Assembly: GCF_019216885.1 (NCBI RefSeq)
Contig: NZ_JAAQRC020000001.1
Coordinates: 6,192,501 to 6,256,500, forward strand
Source: Methylobacterium sp. SyP6R
GTDB taxonomy: Bacteria > Pseudomonadota > Alphaproteobacteria > Rhizobiales > Beijerinckiaceae
Length of the DNA: 64,000 nt
Reading direction: 5' to 3'
The notes beneath the pieces are model-generated. The model was given only the letters and a program-made list of their open reading frames with translations, was not told where the DNA came from and made no database searches. Below, one piece after another: positions 9,742-21,614 of this stretch. The position numbers were made by a program, and so were the translations under genes. The stretch's first letter is position 1, and the number at the start of each line of letters is the position of its first letter.

Positions 9742-10998
9742 TCACACCCGCCGCAGGATCAGCGACGCGTTGGTGCCGCCGAAGCCGAAGGAGTTCGACA
9801 GGGCGATGTCGACCTTCCGCTTCTGCGCCTTGTGCGGCACGAGGTCGATCGCGGTCTCGACCGAGGGGTTGTCGAGGTTGAGGGTCGGCGGCACCACCCC
9901 GTCGCGGATGGCGAGAACCGAGAAGATCGCCTCGATGGCGCCGGCGGCGCCGAGCAGGTGGCCGGTCGCGGACTTGGTCGAGGACATCGCCACGTCGGTG
10001 GCGTTGCCGAGCAGGCGCTCGACGGCCTTCAGCTCCAGCTCGTCGCCGAGGGGCGTCGAGGTGCCGTGAGCGTTGATGTAGTCGATCTCGGACGCCGTGA
10101 TGCCGGCGCGCTTCACCGCCGCGCTCATGCAGCGGAAGGCCCCGTCGCCGTCCGGCGAGGGCGAGGTGATGTGGTAGGCGTCGCCCGAGAGGCCGTAGCC
10201 GATCACCTCGGCATAGATCTTAGCGCCGCGGGCCTTGGCGTGCTCGTATTCCTCGAGCACCACCACGCCGGCGCCCTCGCCCATCACGAACCCGTCGCGG
10301 TCGCGGTCGTAGGGGCGGGAGGCGCGCTGCGGCTCGTCGTTGAAGCCGGTGGACAGCGCCCGGCAGGCGGCGAAGCCCGCGAGCGAGAGCCGGTTGATCG
10401 GCGATTCGGCGCCGCCGGCCAGCATCACGTCGGCGTCGCCGAGGGCGACTAGGCGCGCGGCGTCACCGATCGCGTGGGCGCCGGTGGAGCAGGCCGTCAC
10501 CACCGAGTGGTTCGGACCCTTCAGGCCATGGGCGATCGAGACCTGGCCGGAAGCCAGGTTGATGATCCGGCCCGGGATGAAGAACGGCGAGATCCGCCGC
10601 GGCCCCTTCTCGAACAGCGTCACCGAGGCATCGTAGATGCCGCCGATGCCGCCGATGCCGGAGCCGATGAGGACGCCGGTGGCGCACTGGTCCTCGTGCG
10701 AGGCCGGGTGCCAGTCGGAGTCGTCGAGCGCCTGGCCGGCCGCCGCCATCGCGTAGACGATGAAGGGGTCGACCTTGCGCTGCTCCTTGGCTTCCATCCA
10801 GCGATCGGCGTTGAAGGTGCCGTCGCTGCCGTCGCCGAGGGGGATCGAGCAGGCGATCTTGCACGCCAGATCCGAGACGTCGAAGGCCTCGACGCGGGCG
10901 GCACCGCTTTGCCCCTCGATGAGGCGGCTCCACGTGACGTCGACGCTGCTGCCCAGCGGCGACACCATTCCGAGGCCCGTGACGACGACTCGACGCAT
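9742..10998 (-). CDS. fabF: Beta-ketoacyl-ACP synthase II
   Basis: The 418-residue enzyme condenses malonyl-ACP with acyl-ACP in fatty-acid elongation. The thiolase-fold catalytic triad is present: Cys170 in VTACSTGAHA, His in NAHGTSTPLGD and His in KSATGHLLGAAG. The C-terminal SNSFGFGGTNASL loop is standard for FabF. I chose ATG at 10998 because MRRVVVTGLGMVSP is the usual family N-terminus; an upstream start at 11022 adds eight residues. It follows acpP on the same strand, the conserved fabD-fabG-acpP-fabF order. Confidence 0.97.
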   Translation of the reverse strand: MRRVVVTGLGMVSPLGSSVDVTWSRLIEGQSGAARVEAFDVSDLACKIACSIPLGDGSDGTFNADRWMEAKEQRKVDPFIVYAMAAAGQALDDSDWHPASHEDQCATGVLIGSGIGGIGGIYDASVTLFEKGPRRISPFFIPGRIINLASGQVSIAHGLKGPNHSVVTACSTGAHAIGDAARLVALGDADVMLAGGAESPINRLSLAGFAACRALSTGFNDEPQRASRPYDRDRDGFVMGEGAGVVVLEEYEHAKARGAKIYAEVIGYGLSGDAYHITSPSPDGDGAFRCMSAAVKRAGITASEIDYINAHGTSTPLGDELELKAVERLLGNATDVAMSSTKSATGHLLGAAGAIEAIFSVLAIRDGVVPPTLNLDNPSVETAIDLVPHKAQKRKVDIALSNSFGFGGTNASLILRRV

Positions 10999-11041
10999 CG
11001 CGTTATCCCGACCCGATCCCATGACGGAAGCGTTCTACCTG

Positions 11042-11150
11042 CTAGAGCATTTTCCGACGAAGTGGACACCGGTTCGTCGACGAAAATGCGGCAAAATCAA
11101 TGATCTAGAGCACCATTCGATCGCAGCGCGATCGGATGTTGCTCTAGCGG
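11042..11150. repeat. Palindromic intergenic repeat between acpP and fabF
   Basis: GCATTTTCCGACGAA pairs with TTCGTCG-AC-GAAAATGC around the central GTGGACACCGG, with flanking CTAGAGCA sequences also inverted (to TGCTCTAG near 11150). A related, more diverged copy lies at 47884-47950. It is a dispersed hairpin element lying inside an essential operon. Confidence 0.65.
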
Positions 11151-11162
11151 AAGACGCGGCGA

Positions 11163-11399
11163 TCAGGCGGCGTTCTTCTCGAGGAACTTGATCGCGTCGC
11201 CGACCGTCTGGATCGTCTCGGCGGCGTCGTCCGGGATCTCGACGTTGAACTCTTCCTCGAACGCCATCACCAGCTCGACGGTGTCGAGGCTGTCGGCGCC
11301 CAGATCGTCGATGAAGTTCGCGTTCGGGGTCACCTTCTCGGGCTCGACGCCCAGGTGATCGACGACGATCTTCTTCACCCGGTCCGCGATATCGCTCAT
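11163..11399 (-). CDS. acpP: Acyl carrier protein
   Basis: This acidic 78-residue protein begins [12 protein letters not shown] and carries the phosphopantetheine-attachment serine Ser37 in [10 protein letters not shown]. That length and motif are diagnostic for the fatty-acid ACP. ATG at 11399 is the correct start; the frame is open further upstream but yields a non-homologous extension. The holo form is made by AcpS, which is encoded in this window at 54333-54734. Confidence 0.98.
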   Translation of the reverse strand: MSDIADRVKKIVVDHLGVEPEKVTPNANFIDDLGADSLDTVELVMAFEEEFNVEIPDDAAETIQTVGDAIKFLEKNAA

Positions 11400-11646
11400 C
11401 GTGTAGATCCTTGAGTTACTGCTCGTGGCACTGTCCGGAGCCGCCGCGTGCGAGCGGAGCCCCGGGGAGAGTCGTGATGCGGCCGGCGCACCGGTCGCGC
11501 ATGTCGTGGAAAAGCCGCGGGCGGCCGATCCGTCAATCCCCTCGCACGGCCGGCGGGTGCTTAACACAGGGATTTAGCCCTGGCGAGGGCCGCTTCACCC
11601 CCGGTTAAGAAACCGTGCCTCCCGGCGGAGGAATGTCCATGAAGGC

Positions 11647-12384
11647 CTAGAACATCGCCATGCCGCCGTTGACGTGCAGGGTGTGCCCGGTGACGTAGGC
11701 CGCCTCGTCGGAGGCCAGATACACGGCCGCCGCGGCGATCTCGGCGCCCTCGCCGAGGCGCCCCATCGGCACCGTGGCGAGGATGCCCTCGCGCTGCTTG
11801 TCGTTCAGCACGTCGGTCATCGGCGAGGTGATGAAGCCCGGCGCGATGCAGTTCACGGTGATCTTGCGGCTCGCCACCTCGGCGGCGAGCGCCTTGGTCA
11901 GGCCGACGAGGCCGGCCTTGGCCGCCGCATAGTTGCCCTGGCCGGCATTGCCGGTCGCGCCCACCACCGAGCCGACATTGATGATCCGGCCGTAGCGGCG
12001 CTTCATCATGCCCTTGACGGCCGCCCGCGACAGCCGGAACGCCGCCGTCAGGTTCACGGCGATCACGCTGTCCCACTCCTCGTCCTTCATCCGCAGGAAG
12101 AGGTTGTCGCGGGTGATGCCGGCATTGTTGACCAGCACGTCGAGCCCCCCGAGCGCCGCCTCCGCCGCCGGCACCAGGGCCTCGACCGCCGCGGTGTCGG
12201 ACAGGTTGGCCTCCAGGACGTGGACGCGCTCGCCGAGTTCGCCCGCCAGCGCCTCCAGGGCCTCGCGACGGGTGCCGGAGACCGCGACGTGCGCGCCCTG
12301 GGCATGAAGGGCCCGGGCGATGGCGCCGCCGAGGCCACCGGTGGCGCCGGTGACGAGGGCCTTGCGGCCGCTGAGGTCGAACAT
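11647..12384 (-). CDS. fabG: 3-oxoacyl-ACP reductase
   Basis: This 245-residue short-chain dehydrogenase has TGATGGLG (NADPH binding, residues 12-19), NNAG (86-89) and the catalytic Ser139, Tyr152 and Lys156 in GNYAAAKAG. It reduces beta-ketoacyl-ACP in fatty-acid synthesis. I chose ATG at 12384, with GAGAAAG nine bases upstream, over the GTG at 12393, which would sit directly on that site. The gap to the fabD stop is only 13 bases, so the two are co-transcribed. Confidence 0.97.
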   Translation of the reverse strand: MFDLSGRKALVTGATGGLGGAIARALHAQGAHVAVSGTRREALEALAGELGERVHVLEANLSDTAAVEALVPAAEAALGGLDVLVNNAGITRDNLFLRMKDEEWDSVIAVNLTAAFRLSRAAVKGMMKRRYGRIINVGSVVGATGNAGQGNYAAAKAGLVGLTKALAAEVASRKITVNCIAPGFITSPMTDVLNDKQREGILATVPMGRLGEGAEIAAAAVYLASDEAAYVTGHTLHVNGGMAMF

Positions 12385-12397
12385 GACGGTCACTTTC

Positions 12398-13333
12398 TCA
12401 GAGCGTGAAGGCCGCGACCTCGGCCGGGGTGCCGACCGGCGTGGCCGAACTCCCCGCCGCGATGCGCTTGACGAGGCCCGACAGCACCTTGCCGGTGCCG
12501 ATCTCGTAGAAGGAATCGACGCCGGCCGCCGCCATCGCGGCGACGCATTCGCGCCAGCGCACGGTGCCGGTGACCTGCTCGACCAGGGCCGAGCGGATCG
12601 CCGCCGGCTCGCTGATGGGATAGGCCAGCACGTTCGCCATCACCGGGACGGCGGCGGGGCGCAAGGTGACGGCATCCAGCGCGGCGCGCATCGCCTCGGC
12701 GGCGGGCGCCATCAGGCTGCAATGGAAGGGCGCGGAGACGTTGAGCATCACCGCGCGCTTGGCGCCGCGGCCTTGCGCCAGGGCGACCGCCCGCTCGACC
12801 GCCGCGCGGTGGCCCGACACCACGACCTGCCCGGCGCCGTTGTCGTTGGCGACGTCGCAGACGTCGCCCTGGGCCGCCTCCGCCGCGACCTCGGCCGCCG
12901 CCTCGACGTCGAGGCCGAGCAACGCCGCCATGGCGCCGGAGCCCACCGGCACCGCCTTCTGCATCGCTTCGCCGCGCAGGCGCAGCAGCCGCGCCGTATC
13001 GGCCAGCGACAGGCTGCCGGCGGCGGCGAGCGCGCTGTACTCACCGAGCGAGTGGCCGGCGACGTAGGCCACGTCCCGGGCGAGATCGAGGCCGCGCTCG
13101 GCCTCCAACACCCGCAGCACCGCGATGCTGGAGGCCATCAGGGCCGGCTGGGCGTTGGCGGTGAGGGTCAGTTCCTCGACCGGGCCTTCGAACATCAGGC
13201 GCGAGAGGTTCTGGCCCAGGGCCTCGTCGACCTCGGCGAAGACGGCGCGGGCGGCGGCATGACTTTCAGCGAGGGCGGAGCCCATGCCGACGGCCTGGCT
13301 GCCCTGGCCCGGAAAGATGAAGGCGCGCGACAC
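12398..13333 (-). CDS. fabD: Malonyl-CoA:ACP transacylase
   Basis: The 311-residue enzyme loads malonyl groups onto ACP. The substrate-anchoring FPGQGSQ lies at the N-terminus, the nucleophile Ser95 in GHSLGEYSAL, and the catalytic His in NVSAPFHCSLM. The start is GTG at 13333: it is preceded by AGGAAG at a good distance and places the FPGQGSQ motif at the usual position. The open frame to 13693 runs through a palindromic repeat and is not coding. It heads the fabD-fabG-acpP-fabF cluster. Confidence 0.96.
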   Translation of the reverse strand: MSRAFIFPGQGSQAVGMGSALAESHAAARAVFAEVDEALGQNLSRLMFEGPVEELTLTANAQPALMASSIAVLRVLEAERGLDLARDVAYVAGHSLGEYSALAAAGSLSLADTARLLRLRGEAMQKAVPVGSGAMAALLGLDVEAAAEVAAEAAQGDVCDVANDNGAGQVVVSGHRAAVERAVALAQGRGAKRAVMLNVSAPFHCSLMAPAAEAMRAALDAVTLRPAAVPVMANVLAYPISEPAAIRSALVEQVTGTVRWRECVAAMAAAGVDSFYEIGTGKVLSGLVKRIAAGSSATPVGTPAEVAAFTL

Positions 13334-13873
13334 GTGCGGGGTGCTTCCTGCCCTGGATTGAGTCGATGCGGCTGCGGGACGCAGCGATTGGGCGGCGCCA
13401 GTCGCAGAGCGGCAAGCGGTAGTCAAGCGTGGCTGGAGGGTAAAAATGCATGGCCGCGTTCGGGAGAATCGTGCGGGCTGGATATCGTCGCTCCGGCGGT
13501 CCTCTGCGGAGGCGGGGCTGTACGGCGGAAAGAAGTGGCGCGGGTTTCCCCCTCCCCCTTTCTGCGGAGGAGGGGGCCTCGCGGATGCGAGGCGGAGAGG
13601 GGTCGACGCTTCCGGAGAGGTCGCGACCTTGGTGACGGGCTCCCTCCAAACCAACGTCGCGCTGCCCCTCTCCCGGCCTACTCCGTAGGCCACCCTCCCC
13701 CGCAGAGGGGGGGAGGGTTACCCGCGCCGTGCACTTTACCCGACTGCCCTGCACCCGACTGCCCTGCAAAGCCTCACATCCTCCGGGCTCCACCGACGCT
13801 TGTTGCAAAACGGCATCTCGTGTAGGGAGGCCGCTACTCCGAGATTTTCGTTTGACCAAGGAAGGGGTCGCGC
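13334..13873. repeat. Divergent fabD/rpoZ intergenic region with GC-rich repeat
   Basis: This 540-base gap holds a dispersed repeat at about 13545-13730. It begins after GAAAGAAGTGGCGCGGG, contains inverted arms (CCCCTCTCCCGGCC and GGAGAGGGG) and ends in the small palindrome ACCCTCCCCCGCAGAGG at 13691. The same composite occurs at 27090-27250 and 60116-60280. Promoters for fabD and rpoZ must lie in the remaining sequence at either end. I see no gene. Confidence 0.7.
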
Positions 13874-14284
13874 ATGGCTCGCGTCACCGTTGAGGACTGC
13901 ATCGACAAGGTCGAGAACCGCTTCGAGCTGGTGCTGCTCGCCGGCCACCGCGCCCGGCTGCTCTCCTCCGGCGCTCCCCTCACCATCGACCGCGACCGCG
14001 ACAAGAACCCGGTCGTGGCCCTGCGCGAGATCGCCGACGAGACCATCACCCCGGACGACCTCAAGGAGCAGCTGATCCACTCGCTCCAGAAATACGTCGA
14101 GGTCGACGAGCCGGAGGCCGAGACGGTTCCGCTGCTCTCCAGCTCGCCCGCCGCCGCCGCAGTGGCGCCGCAGGGCTCGGGCGACGGCGACGACATCCAG
14201 TTCGACAAAATGAGCGAGGAGGACCTGCTGCGCGGCCTCGAGAACCTCGCGCCCCCGACCGAGACCGAGGAGGAAGGCGACTAA
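13874..14284 (+). CDS. rpoZ: RNA polymerase omega subunit
   Basis: The 136-residue protein starts [23 protein letters not shown], the conserved alphaproteobacterial omega N-terminus. [10 protein letters not shown] follows, and then an acidic C-terminal tail typical of this class. Omega helps fold and stabilise the beta' subunit and forms part of a ppGpp site on RNA polymerase. That fits its position before the (p)ppGpp enzyme. AAGGAAGGGG lies just upstream of ATG. A strong terminator follows 28 bases after the stop, so readthrough into the next gene should be limited. Confidence 0.95.
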   Translation: MARVTVEDCIDKVENRFELVLLAGHRARLLSSGAPLTIDRDRDKNPVVALREIADETITPDDLKEQLIHSLQKYVEVDEPEAETVPLLSSSPAAAAVAPQGSGDGDDIQFDKMSEEDLLRGLENLAPPTETEEEGD

Positions 14285-14311
14285 GCCTTCTGTTAGCACC
14301 AGCACGACCCG

Positions 14312-14337
14312 AACCCGGCCCCTCGGCCGGGTTTTTT
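14312..14337 (+). terminator. Intrinsic terminator after rpoZ
   Basis: AACCCGGCC (14312-14320) pairs with GGCCGGGTT (14325-14333) around CCTC, and six T residues end at 14337. This is a textbook Rho-independent terminator. Confidence 0.92.
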
Positions 14338-14534
14338 CGTGCCCGCCCTGCGCAAAGCGGGGCTGCCGCGACGTTTAGGGGCTGGCGCGGCCGCCGGTTC
14401 GGCTCGATATTTGATTTTGGGACCTCCACCAGCGTCGTCGGCGTTCAGCGCAACCGGCTTAGATCCGGCACGCCGCGACGCCTCCGCCGGCCGTGTGCCG
14501 GCGGCTCTTACGCGCCTAAGGAGACCAACGGCGG

Positions 14535-16766
14535 ATGATGCGCCAGTACGAGCTCGTCGAGCGGGTCAAGGCCTACAATCCCGGCGCCGACGAGGGGCTG
14601 CTGAACCGGGCCTACGTCTACGCGATGCGGGCGCACGGCACGCAGAAGCGCGCCTCGGGGGATCCGTTCTTCGCCCACCCGCTCGAGGTGGCGGCCATTC
14701 TCACCGACCTGCGGCTCGACGACGCCACCATCGTGGCGGCGGTGCTGCACGATACGGTGGAAGATACCGCCGCGACGCTGGACGAGATCAACCGGGTCTT
14801 CACCCCGGAGATCGGCCGGCTCGTCGACGGGCTCACCAAGATCAAGCGCCTCGATCTGGTCTCGAAGCGCGCCGCGCAGGGCGAGAACTTCCGCAAGCTC
14901 CTGCTCGCCATCGCGGTCGACGTGCGGGTGCTGCTGGTCAAGCTCGCCGACCGGCTGCACAACATGCGCACCCTGCAGCACATGCCGGCGGAGAAGCGCG
15001 CCCGCATCGCGCAGGAGACCCTCGACATCTACGCGCCGCTGGCGAGCCGCATGGGCATGCAGGAGCTGCGCGAGGAGCTGGAAGACCTCTCCTTCGTCAA
15101 TCTGAAGCCCGACGTCTACGCGACGATCGCCAAGCGGCTGTCCGACCTCTCGGCCAAGTCCGAGCGGCTGGTCGAGAGCATCGAGCGCGACCTGATCGCC
15201 AAGCTGGCGAATGCCGGCATCACCGCCACCGTCAAGGGACGGCAGAAGCGCCCCTACTCGATCTGGAGCAAGATGGAGCGCAAGTCGGTCGCGTTCGAGC
15301 AGCTGTCCGACATCTTCGGCTTCCGGGTCATCGTCGACGAGGTCGATACCTGCTACCGGGCGCTCGGCGTGGTCCACACCACCTGGCCGATGGTGCCGGG
15401 ACGCTACAAGGACTACATCTCGACGCCCAAGCAGAACGATTACCGGTCGATCCACACGACCGTGATCGGGCCGAAGAGCCAGCGCGTCGAACTCCAGATC
15501 CGCACCACCGAGATGGACGAGATCGGCGAGTACGGCATTGCCGCGCATGCCCTCTACAAGGACGGCGCACCGCATCTCGCCACCGAGAGCGGCGCCTATC
15601 AATGGCTGCGCCGCACCATCGAGCTGCTCGCCGAGGGCGACAGCCCCGAAGAGTTCCTGGAGCACACCAAGCTCGAACTGTTCCAGGACCAGGTCTTCTG
15701 CTTCACCCCGAAGGGCCGGCTGATCGCGCTCCCCCGGGGCGCGACGCCGATCGATTTCGCCTACGCGGTCCATACCGACGTCGGCAACACCGCGGTCGGC
15801 GCCAAGATCAACGGCCGCATCGCCCCGCTTCTCACCGAGTTGCAGAACGGCGACGAGGTCGAGATCGCCCGGGCCGACGGCCAGATCCCGCCGGCGGCGT
15901 GGGAATCCCTCGTCGTCACCGGCAAGGCCCGCGCCGCGATCCGGCGGGCGACCCGCTCGGCGGTGCGCCGCCAGTATGCGGGCCTCGGCCGCCAGATCCT
16001 GGACCGCGCCTTCGAGCGCGCCGGCAAGAACTTTTCCGACGAGAAGCTGCGCGGCGCCCTGCCGCGGCTCGCCCGCCAATCGACCGAGGACGTGTTCGCC
16101 GCGGTCGGACGGGGCGAGATGTTCTCCGGCGACGTCGTGAAGGCGGTCTATCCCGACTACAAGGACGAGCGCCGCGCGGCGGCGAGCCAGCCCGCTCCGG
16201 GCCAGCCCCGCCCGCACGTCAACGGCGCCGGACGCCTGTCCCTCGACAAGGACCAGACGGTGCGGCTGACCTGGCCGGGCAAGGCGCCGGGAAAGGAGGG
16301 CGCGCCGGACGAAAGCGCGATCCCGATCCGCGGCCTCGACCGCGACGTGCTGGTGCGCTTCGCGCCCGATGGCGGCGCGGTGCCGGGCGACCGGATCGTC
16401 GGCATCCTCACCCCCGGCGAAGGCGTGACGATCTATCCGATCCAGTCGCCGGCTTTGGCCGCCTTCGACAACGAGCCCGACCGCTGGCTCGACGTGCGCT
16501 GGGACGTGGACGGCGCCTCCAACCAGCGCTTCCCGGCCCGGCTCGCCCTCCAATCGATCAACGAACCCGGCAGCTTCGCCCAGATCGCCCAGGTGATCGC
16601 CGACCACGACGGCAACATCGACAACATCTCGATGAAGCGGCGGACCCAGGACTTCACCGACGTGACGATCGACCTCGCGGTCTGGGACCTGAAGCACCTC
16701 AACGCCATCGTGTCGGAGCTGAGGGCCAAGCGCGTGGTGAGCCGGGTCGACCGCGTGAACGGGTGA
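14535..16766 (+). CDS. rsh: Bifunctional (p)ppGpp synthetase/hydrolase (Rsh, RelA/SpoT family)
   Basis: The 743-residue enzyme makes and degrades (p)ppGpp in the stringent response. The N-terminal HD hydrolase domain is intact (His48 in FFAHPLE, His72-Asp73 in LHDTVEDT, and KLADRLHNMRTL). The synthetase domain has GRQKRPYSIWSKM and RYKDYISTPKQNDYRSIHT. A TGS domain follows (FTPKGRLIALPRGATPIDFA), and an ACT domain ends the protein (INEPGSFAQIAQVIADHDGN). An intact HD domain indicates a bifunctional enzyme, the single Rsh usual in Alphaproteobacteria. AAGGAG precedes the ATG by 11 bases; a second ATG follows immediately. Confidence 0.96.
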   Translation: MMRQYELVERVKAYNPGADEGLLNRAYVYAMRAHGTQKRASGDPFFAHPLEVAAILTDLRLDDATIVAAVLHDTVEDTAATLDEINRVFTPEIGRLVDGLTKIKRLDLVSKRAAQGENFRKLLLAIAVDVRVLLVKLADRLHNMRTLQHMPAEKRARIAQETLDIYAPLASRMGMQELREELEDLSFVNLKPDVYATIAKRLSDLSAKSERLVESIERDLIAKLANAGITATVKGRQKRPYSIWSKMERKSVAFEQLSDIFGFRVIVDEVDTCYRALGVVHTTWPMVPGRYKDYISTPKQNDYRSIHTTVIGPKSQRVELQIRTTEMDEIGEYGIAAHALYKDGAPHLATESGAYQWLRRTIELLAEGDSPEEFLEHTKLELFQDQVFCFTPKGRLIALPRGATPIDFAYAVHTDVGNTAVGAKINGRIAPLLTELQNGDEVEIARADGQIPPAAWESLVVTGKARAAIRRATRSAVRRQYAGLGRQILDRAFERAGKNFSDEKLRGALPRLARQSTEDVFAAVGRGEMFSGDVVKAVYPDYKDERRAAASQPAPGQPRPHVNGAGRLSLDKDQTVRLTWPGKAPGKEGAPDESAIPIRGLDRDVLVRFAPDGGAVPGDRIVGILTPGEGVTIYPIQSPALAAFDNEPDRWLDVRWDVDGASNQRFPARLALQSINEPGSFAQIAQVIADHDGNIDNISMKRRTQDFTDVTIDLAVWDLKHLNAIVSELRAKRVVSRVDRVNG

Positions 16767-16841
16767 GCGGGCGCCCCGCTAGAGGGGCCCCCGTACCCGG
16801 GCCGGGCAGAGCTGTCCGGCGAAAGAAGTAGCGCTGATTTT

Positions 16842-16869
16842 CCCCTCTCCCCGCCCGCGGGGAGAGGGG
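16842..16869. repeat. Short palindromic repeat (family B)
   Basis: CCCCTCTCCCCGC and GCGGGGAGAGGGG form a near-perfect hairpin in the gap between rsh and ftsK. It follows GAAAGAAGTAGCGCTG, a lead-in shared with the other repeats of this window. Related hairpins lie at 38953-38980 and 39123-39150. Confidence 0.7.
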
Positions 16870-17059
16870 AATATCAGCGCCCCTTCTCTACCCCGGACGA
16901 CCATGCGGGCCGGGTATCGGTGCGTGAGGAAATCGGTGCGAGACCAGCGCATTCGCGCCGCTCTCCCGCATCGCGGCAAAGCCCGGTTAGCCTTAAACGG
17001 CCATTAACCGCCCCGCCGCATCCTCACCGTCCAGTTCCGCGTTCCCGGTTTTTGTCCGC

Positions 17060-19690
<2,631 letters not shown>

Positions 19691-19727
19691 CGCCGTCTTG
19701 CTGCCGAGTAGTGTTTCCCAGAAACCG

Positions 19728-19849
19728 ACCTCATCCTGAGGTGCGACTGAAAGGAGCCTCGAAGGAGGGCTCCAGAGATCGTGGAGACTGCTGGAGTTCT
19801 CCTTCGAGGTCAGTCGATCGAAGATCGACTAACACCTCAAGATAAGGTG
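19728..19849. repeat. Palindromic repeat after ftsK
   Basis: ACCTCATCCTGAGGTG at 19728 and CACCTCAAGATAAGGT near 19833 are inverted arms around GAGCCTCGAAGGAGGGCTCC. This is a dispersed element type common in Rhizobiales, lying between the converging ftsK and flavin oxidoreductase genes. It could act as a bidirectional transcript-end hairpin. Confidence 0.65.
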
Positions 19850-19916
19850 AGAGAGTGGCATCTCCGCAGCCCGTCCAGGTTTCAACATGCGAGGGAGCGC
19901 ACTGGTTTATTAAAAA

Positions 19917-21038
19917 CTAGCGCTGTCCGAAGCTCGCTTCCTTGAACAAATCCTTCAAGTGGTGCGGCTGCGAGCGCCAGTACTGCTTCGGGGCGCGGAC
20001 CCGGGCGCCGAGTTCGGCGGCGGCGTGCCACGGCCAGCGCGGATCGTACAGCATGGCGCGAGCAAGCGAGACCGCGTCGGCCTTGCCCTCCAGCAGAATC
20101 GTCTCGGCCTGGCGCGGCTCGGTGATGAGGCCGACCGCGATCGTGACGAGGTCCGTCGCCGCCCGTACCCGCTCGGCGAAGGGCACCTGGTAGCCCGGCC
20201 CGACGGCGATCTTCTGCCGGGGCGAGACGCCGCCGGTGGAGACGTGGATGGCGGCGGCGCCGCGCGCCTTCAGGGCCTCCGCGAAGGCGATGGTCTGCTC
20301 GACCTCCCAGCCGTCCTCGACCCAATCCGTCGCCGAGACCCGGGCCCAGACCGGCTGACCGGCGGGAACGACCTCGCGCACCGCCTCGAACACTTCGAGG
20401 GGAAAGCGCATCCGGTTCTCGAGGCTGCCGCCGTACTCGTCGCTGCGCCGGTTGGCGAGCGGCGACAGGAACTGGTGCAGCAGGTAACCGTGCGCCGCGT
20501 GGATCTCCACCGCGTCGATGCCGAGACGGACCGCCCGCCGGGCGGTGGCCTTGAACCCGTCGCGGATGCGCTTCATGTCCTCGCGGTCCAGCGCCCGGGG
20601 CGCCACCTCGCCGTCGGCATGGGCGAGCGCCGAAGGCGCCTCGGTGAGCCAGCCGCGGGGTGAGTCCGGCGCCACCTGATGGCCGCCGCGCCACGGCGGC
20701 TCGCTCGAGGCCTTGCGGCCGGCATGCGCGATCTGGATGCAGACCGGCACCGGCGCGTAGTCCCGCACCGCGTCGAGGACATGGGCCAGCGCCCGCTCGG
20801 TCCCGTCGTCCCACAGCCCGAGATCGCCGTGCGTGATCCGCGCCTCCGGCGACACCGCCGTGGCCTCCAGGGTCAGGAGCCCGGCGCCCGACATGGCGAG
20901 CTGGCCGAGATGCATCATGTGCCAGTCGGTCGCCTCGCCGTCGCGGGCCGAGTACTGGCACATCGGCGCGACGATGATGCGGTTCTCCAGCTCCAGGCCG
21001 TCGAGGCGCAGGGGCTGGAACAGGAGGGGGCTGGTCAT
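19917..21038 (-). CDS. NADH:flavin oxidoreductase, Old Yellow Enzyme family (YqjM-like)
   Basis: The 373-residue TIM-barrel flavoenzyme begins LFQPLRLDGLELENRIIVAPMCQYSA. The Cys in PMCQYS is the redox-tuning residue of the thermophilic-like OYE class (YqjM, XenA). The substrate-binding pair lies in AHAGRKA and in EIHAAHGYLLHQFLSP, with NRRSDEYGGS and ARAMLYDPRWPWHAA further on. These enzymes reduce activated C=C bonds of enones and nitro compounds with NAD(P)H. It is a single-gene unit, and the physiological substrate cannot be told from context. Confidence 0.93.
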   Translation of the reverse strand: MTSPLLFQPLRLDGLELENRIIVAPMCQYSARDGEATDWHMMHLGQLAMSGAGLLTLEATAVSPEARITHGDLGLWDDGTERALAHVLDAVRDYAPVPVCIQIAHAGRKASSEPPWRGGHQVAPDSPRGWLTEAPSALAHADGEVAPRALDREDMKRIRDGFKATARRAVRLGIDAVEIHAAHGYLLHQFLSPLANRRSDEYGGSLENRMRFPLEVFEAVREVVPAGQPVWARVSATDWVEDGWEVEQTIAFAEALKARGAAAIHVSTGGVSPRQKIAVGPGYQVPFAERVRAATDLVTIAVGLITEPRQAETILLEGKADAVSLARAMLYDPRWPWHAAAELGARVRAPKQYWRSQPHHLKDLFKEASFGQR

Positions 21039-21197
21039 TCAGGTACTCCGGTGCAGGATGACGCGAATGTGGCGCAGGGCCGCGAATCCGGCCAGCGCGG
21101 ACGATGCAGGGCGCCTGCGCGCGGCAGGGCGCGCGCGGGGTGCGCCGGCGCACCGAAACTCGGGCGATCACGCGTCGAGCGCGTAAGAGGGGCGGAG

Positions 21198-21614
21198 CTA
21201 CCAGCCCCGGCCGAGGCTCACGGCGATCCGGCTCGGGCGCGTGCCGACCAGGACCGCCGCCAGGCCCCCGAAGGCCCGCGTCGCCGCACCGCGCGCCGCC
21301 GAACGCGCCCGGCGCGGACGGCTCGCCATCTCCGCCAGCCGCTCGCCCGCGCCCGCGAGTCGCTCCACGGCACGCATCACCGTCGGGTGTGCCTCGGCCT
21401 CCGTCAGGGCGCAGATATCCGACAGGGCGCTGCGCAGGGCATGCATCCCCTCGCGCACCCCGGTGCCTTCCGCCCGATCGGCATTCGCCAAATCGACGAT
21501 GCCGCGCTCGATCCGGTCGAGCAGGGCTCTGAGGGGCAACGGCACCCGGTCCAGGATCGCGGCCACGCCGGCACCGGGACGGCGCTGCCTCTCTTGGGTA
21601 TCCGAACCGAGCAT
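21198..21614 (-). CDS. Hypothetical protein of unknown function
   Basis: A 138-residue frame begins MLGSDTQERQRRPG. GAGAAG lies six bases before the ATG, and the GC pattern is compatible with coding. A helical segment rich in Leu/Ala/Glu (residues 20-95) is followed by a basic, Arg-rich patch (97-112) and a short Gly/Ala/Val tail. There is no signal peptide or motif that I recognise. Overlapping plus-strand frames are Arg/Pro/Ser-rich and look like shadows. It could be a helical or DNA-binding protein, or not be expressed at all. Confidence 0.4.
   Translation of the reverse strand: MLGSDTQERQRRPGAGVAAILDRVPLPLRALLDRIERGIVDLANADRAEGTGVREGMHALRSALSDICALTEAEAHPTVMRAVERLAGAGERLAEMASRPRRARSAARGAATRAFGGLAAVLVGTRPSRIAVSLGRGW

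Noticed and set aside
13334..13693. Extended N-terminus of FabD
   Set aside because: The frame runs through a dispersed palindromic repeat; GTG 13333 has a ribosome-binding site and gives the normal FabD length.
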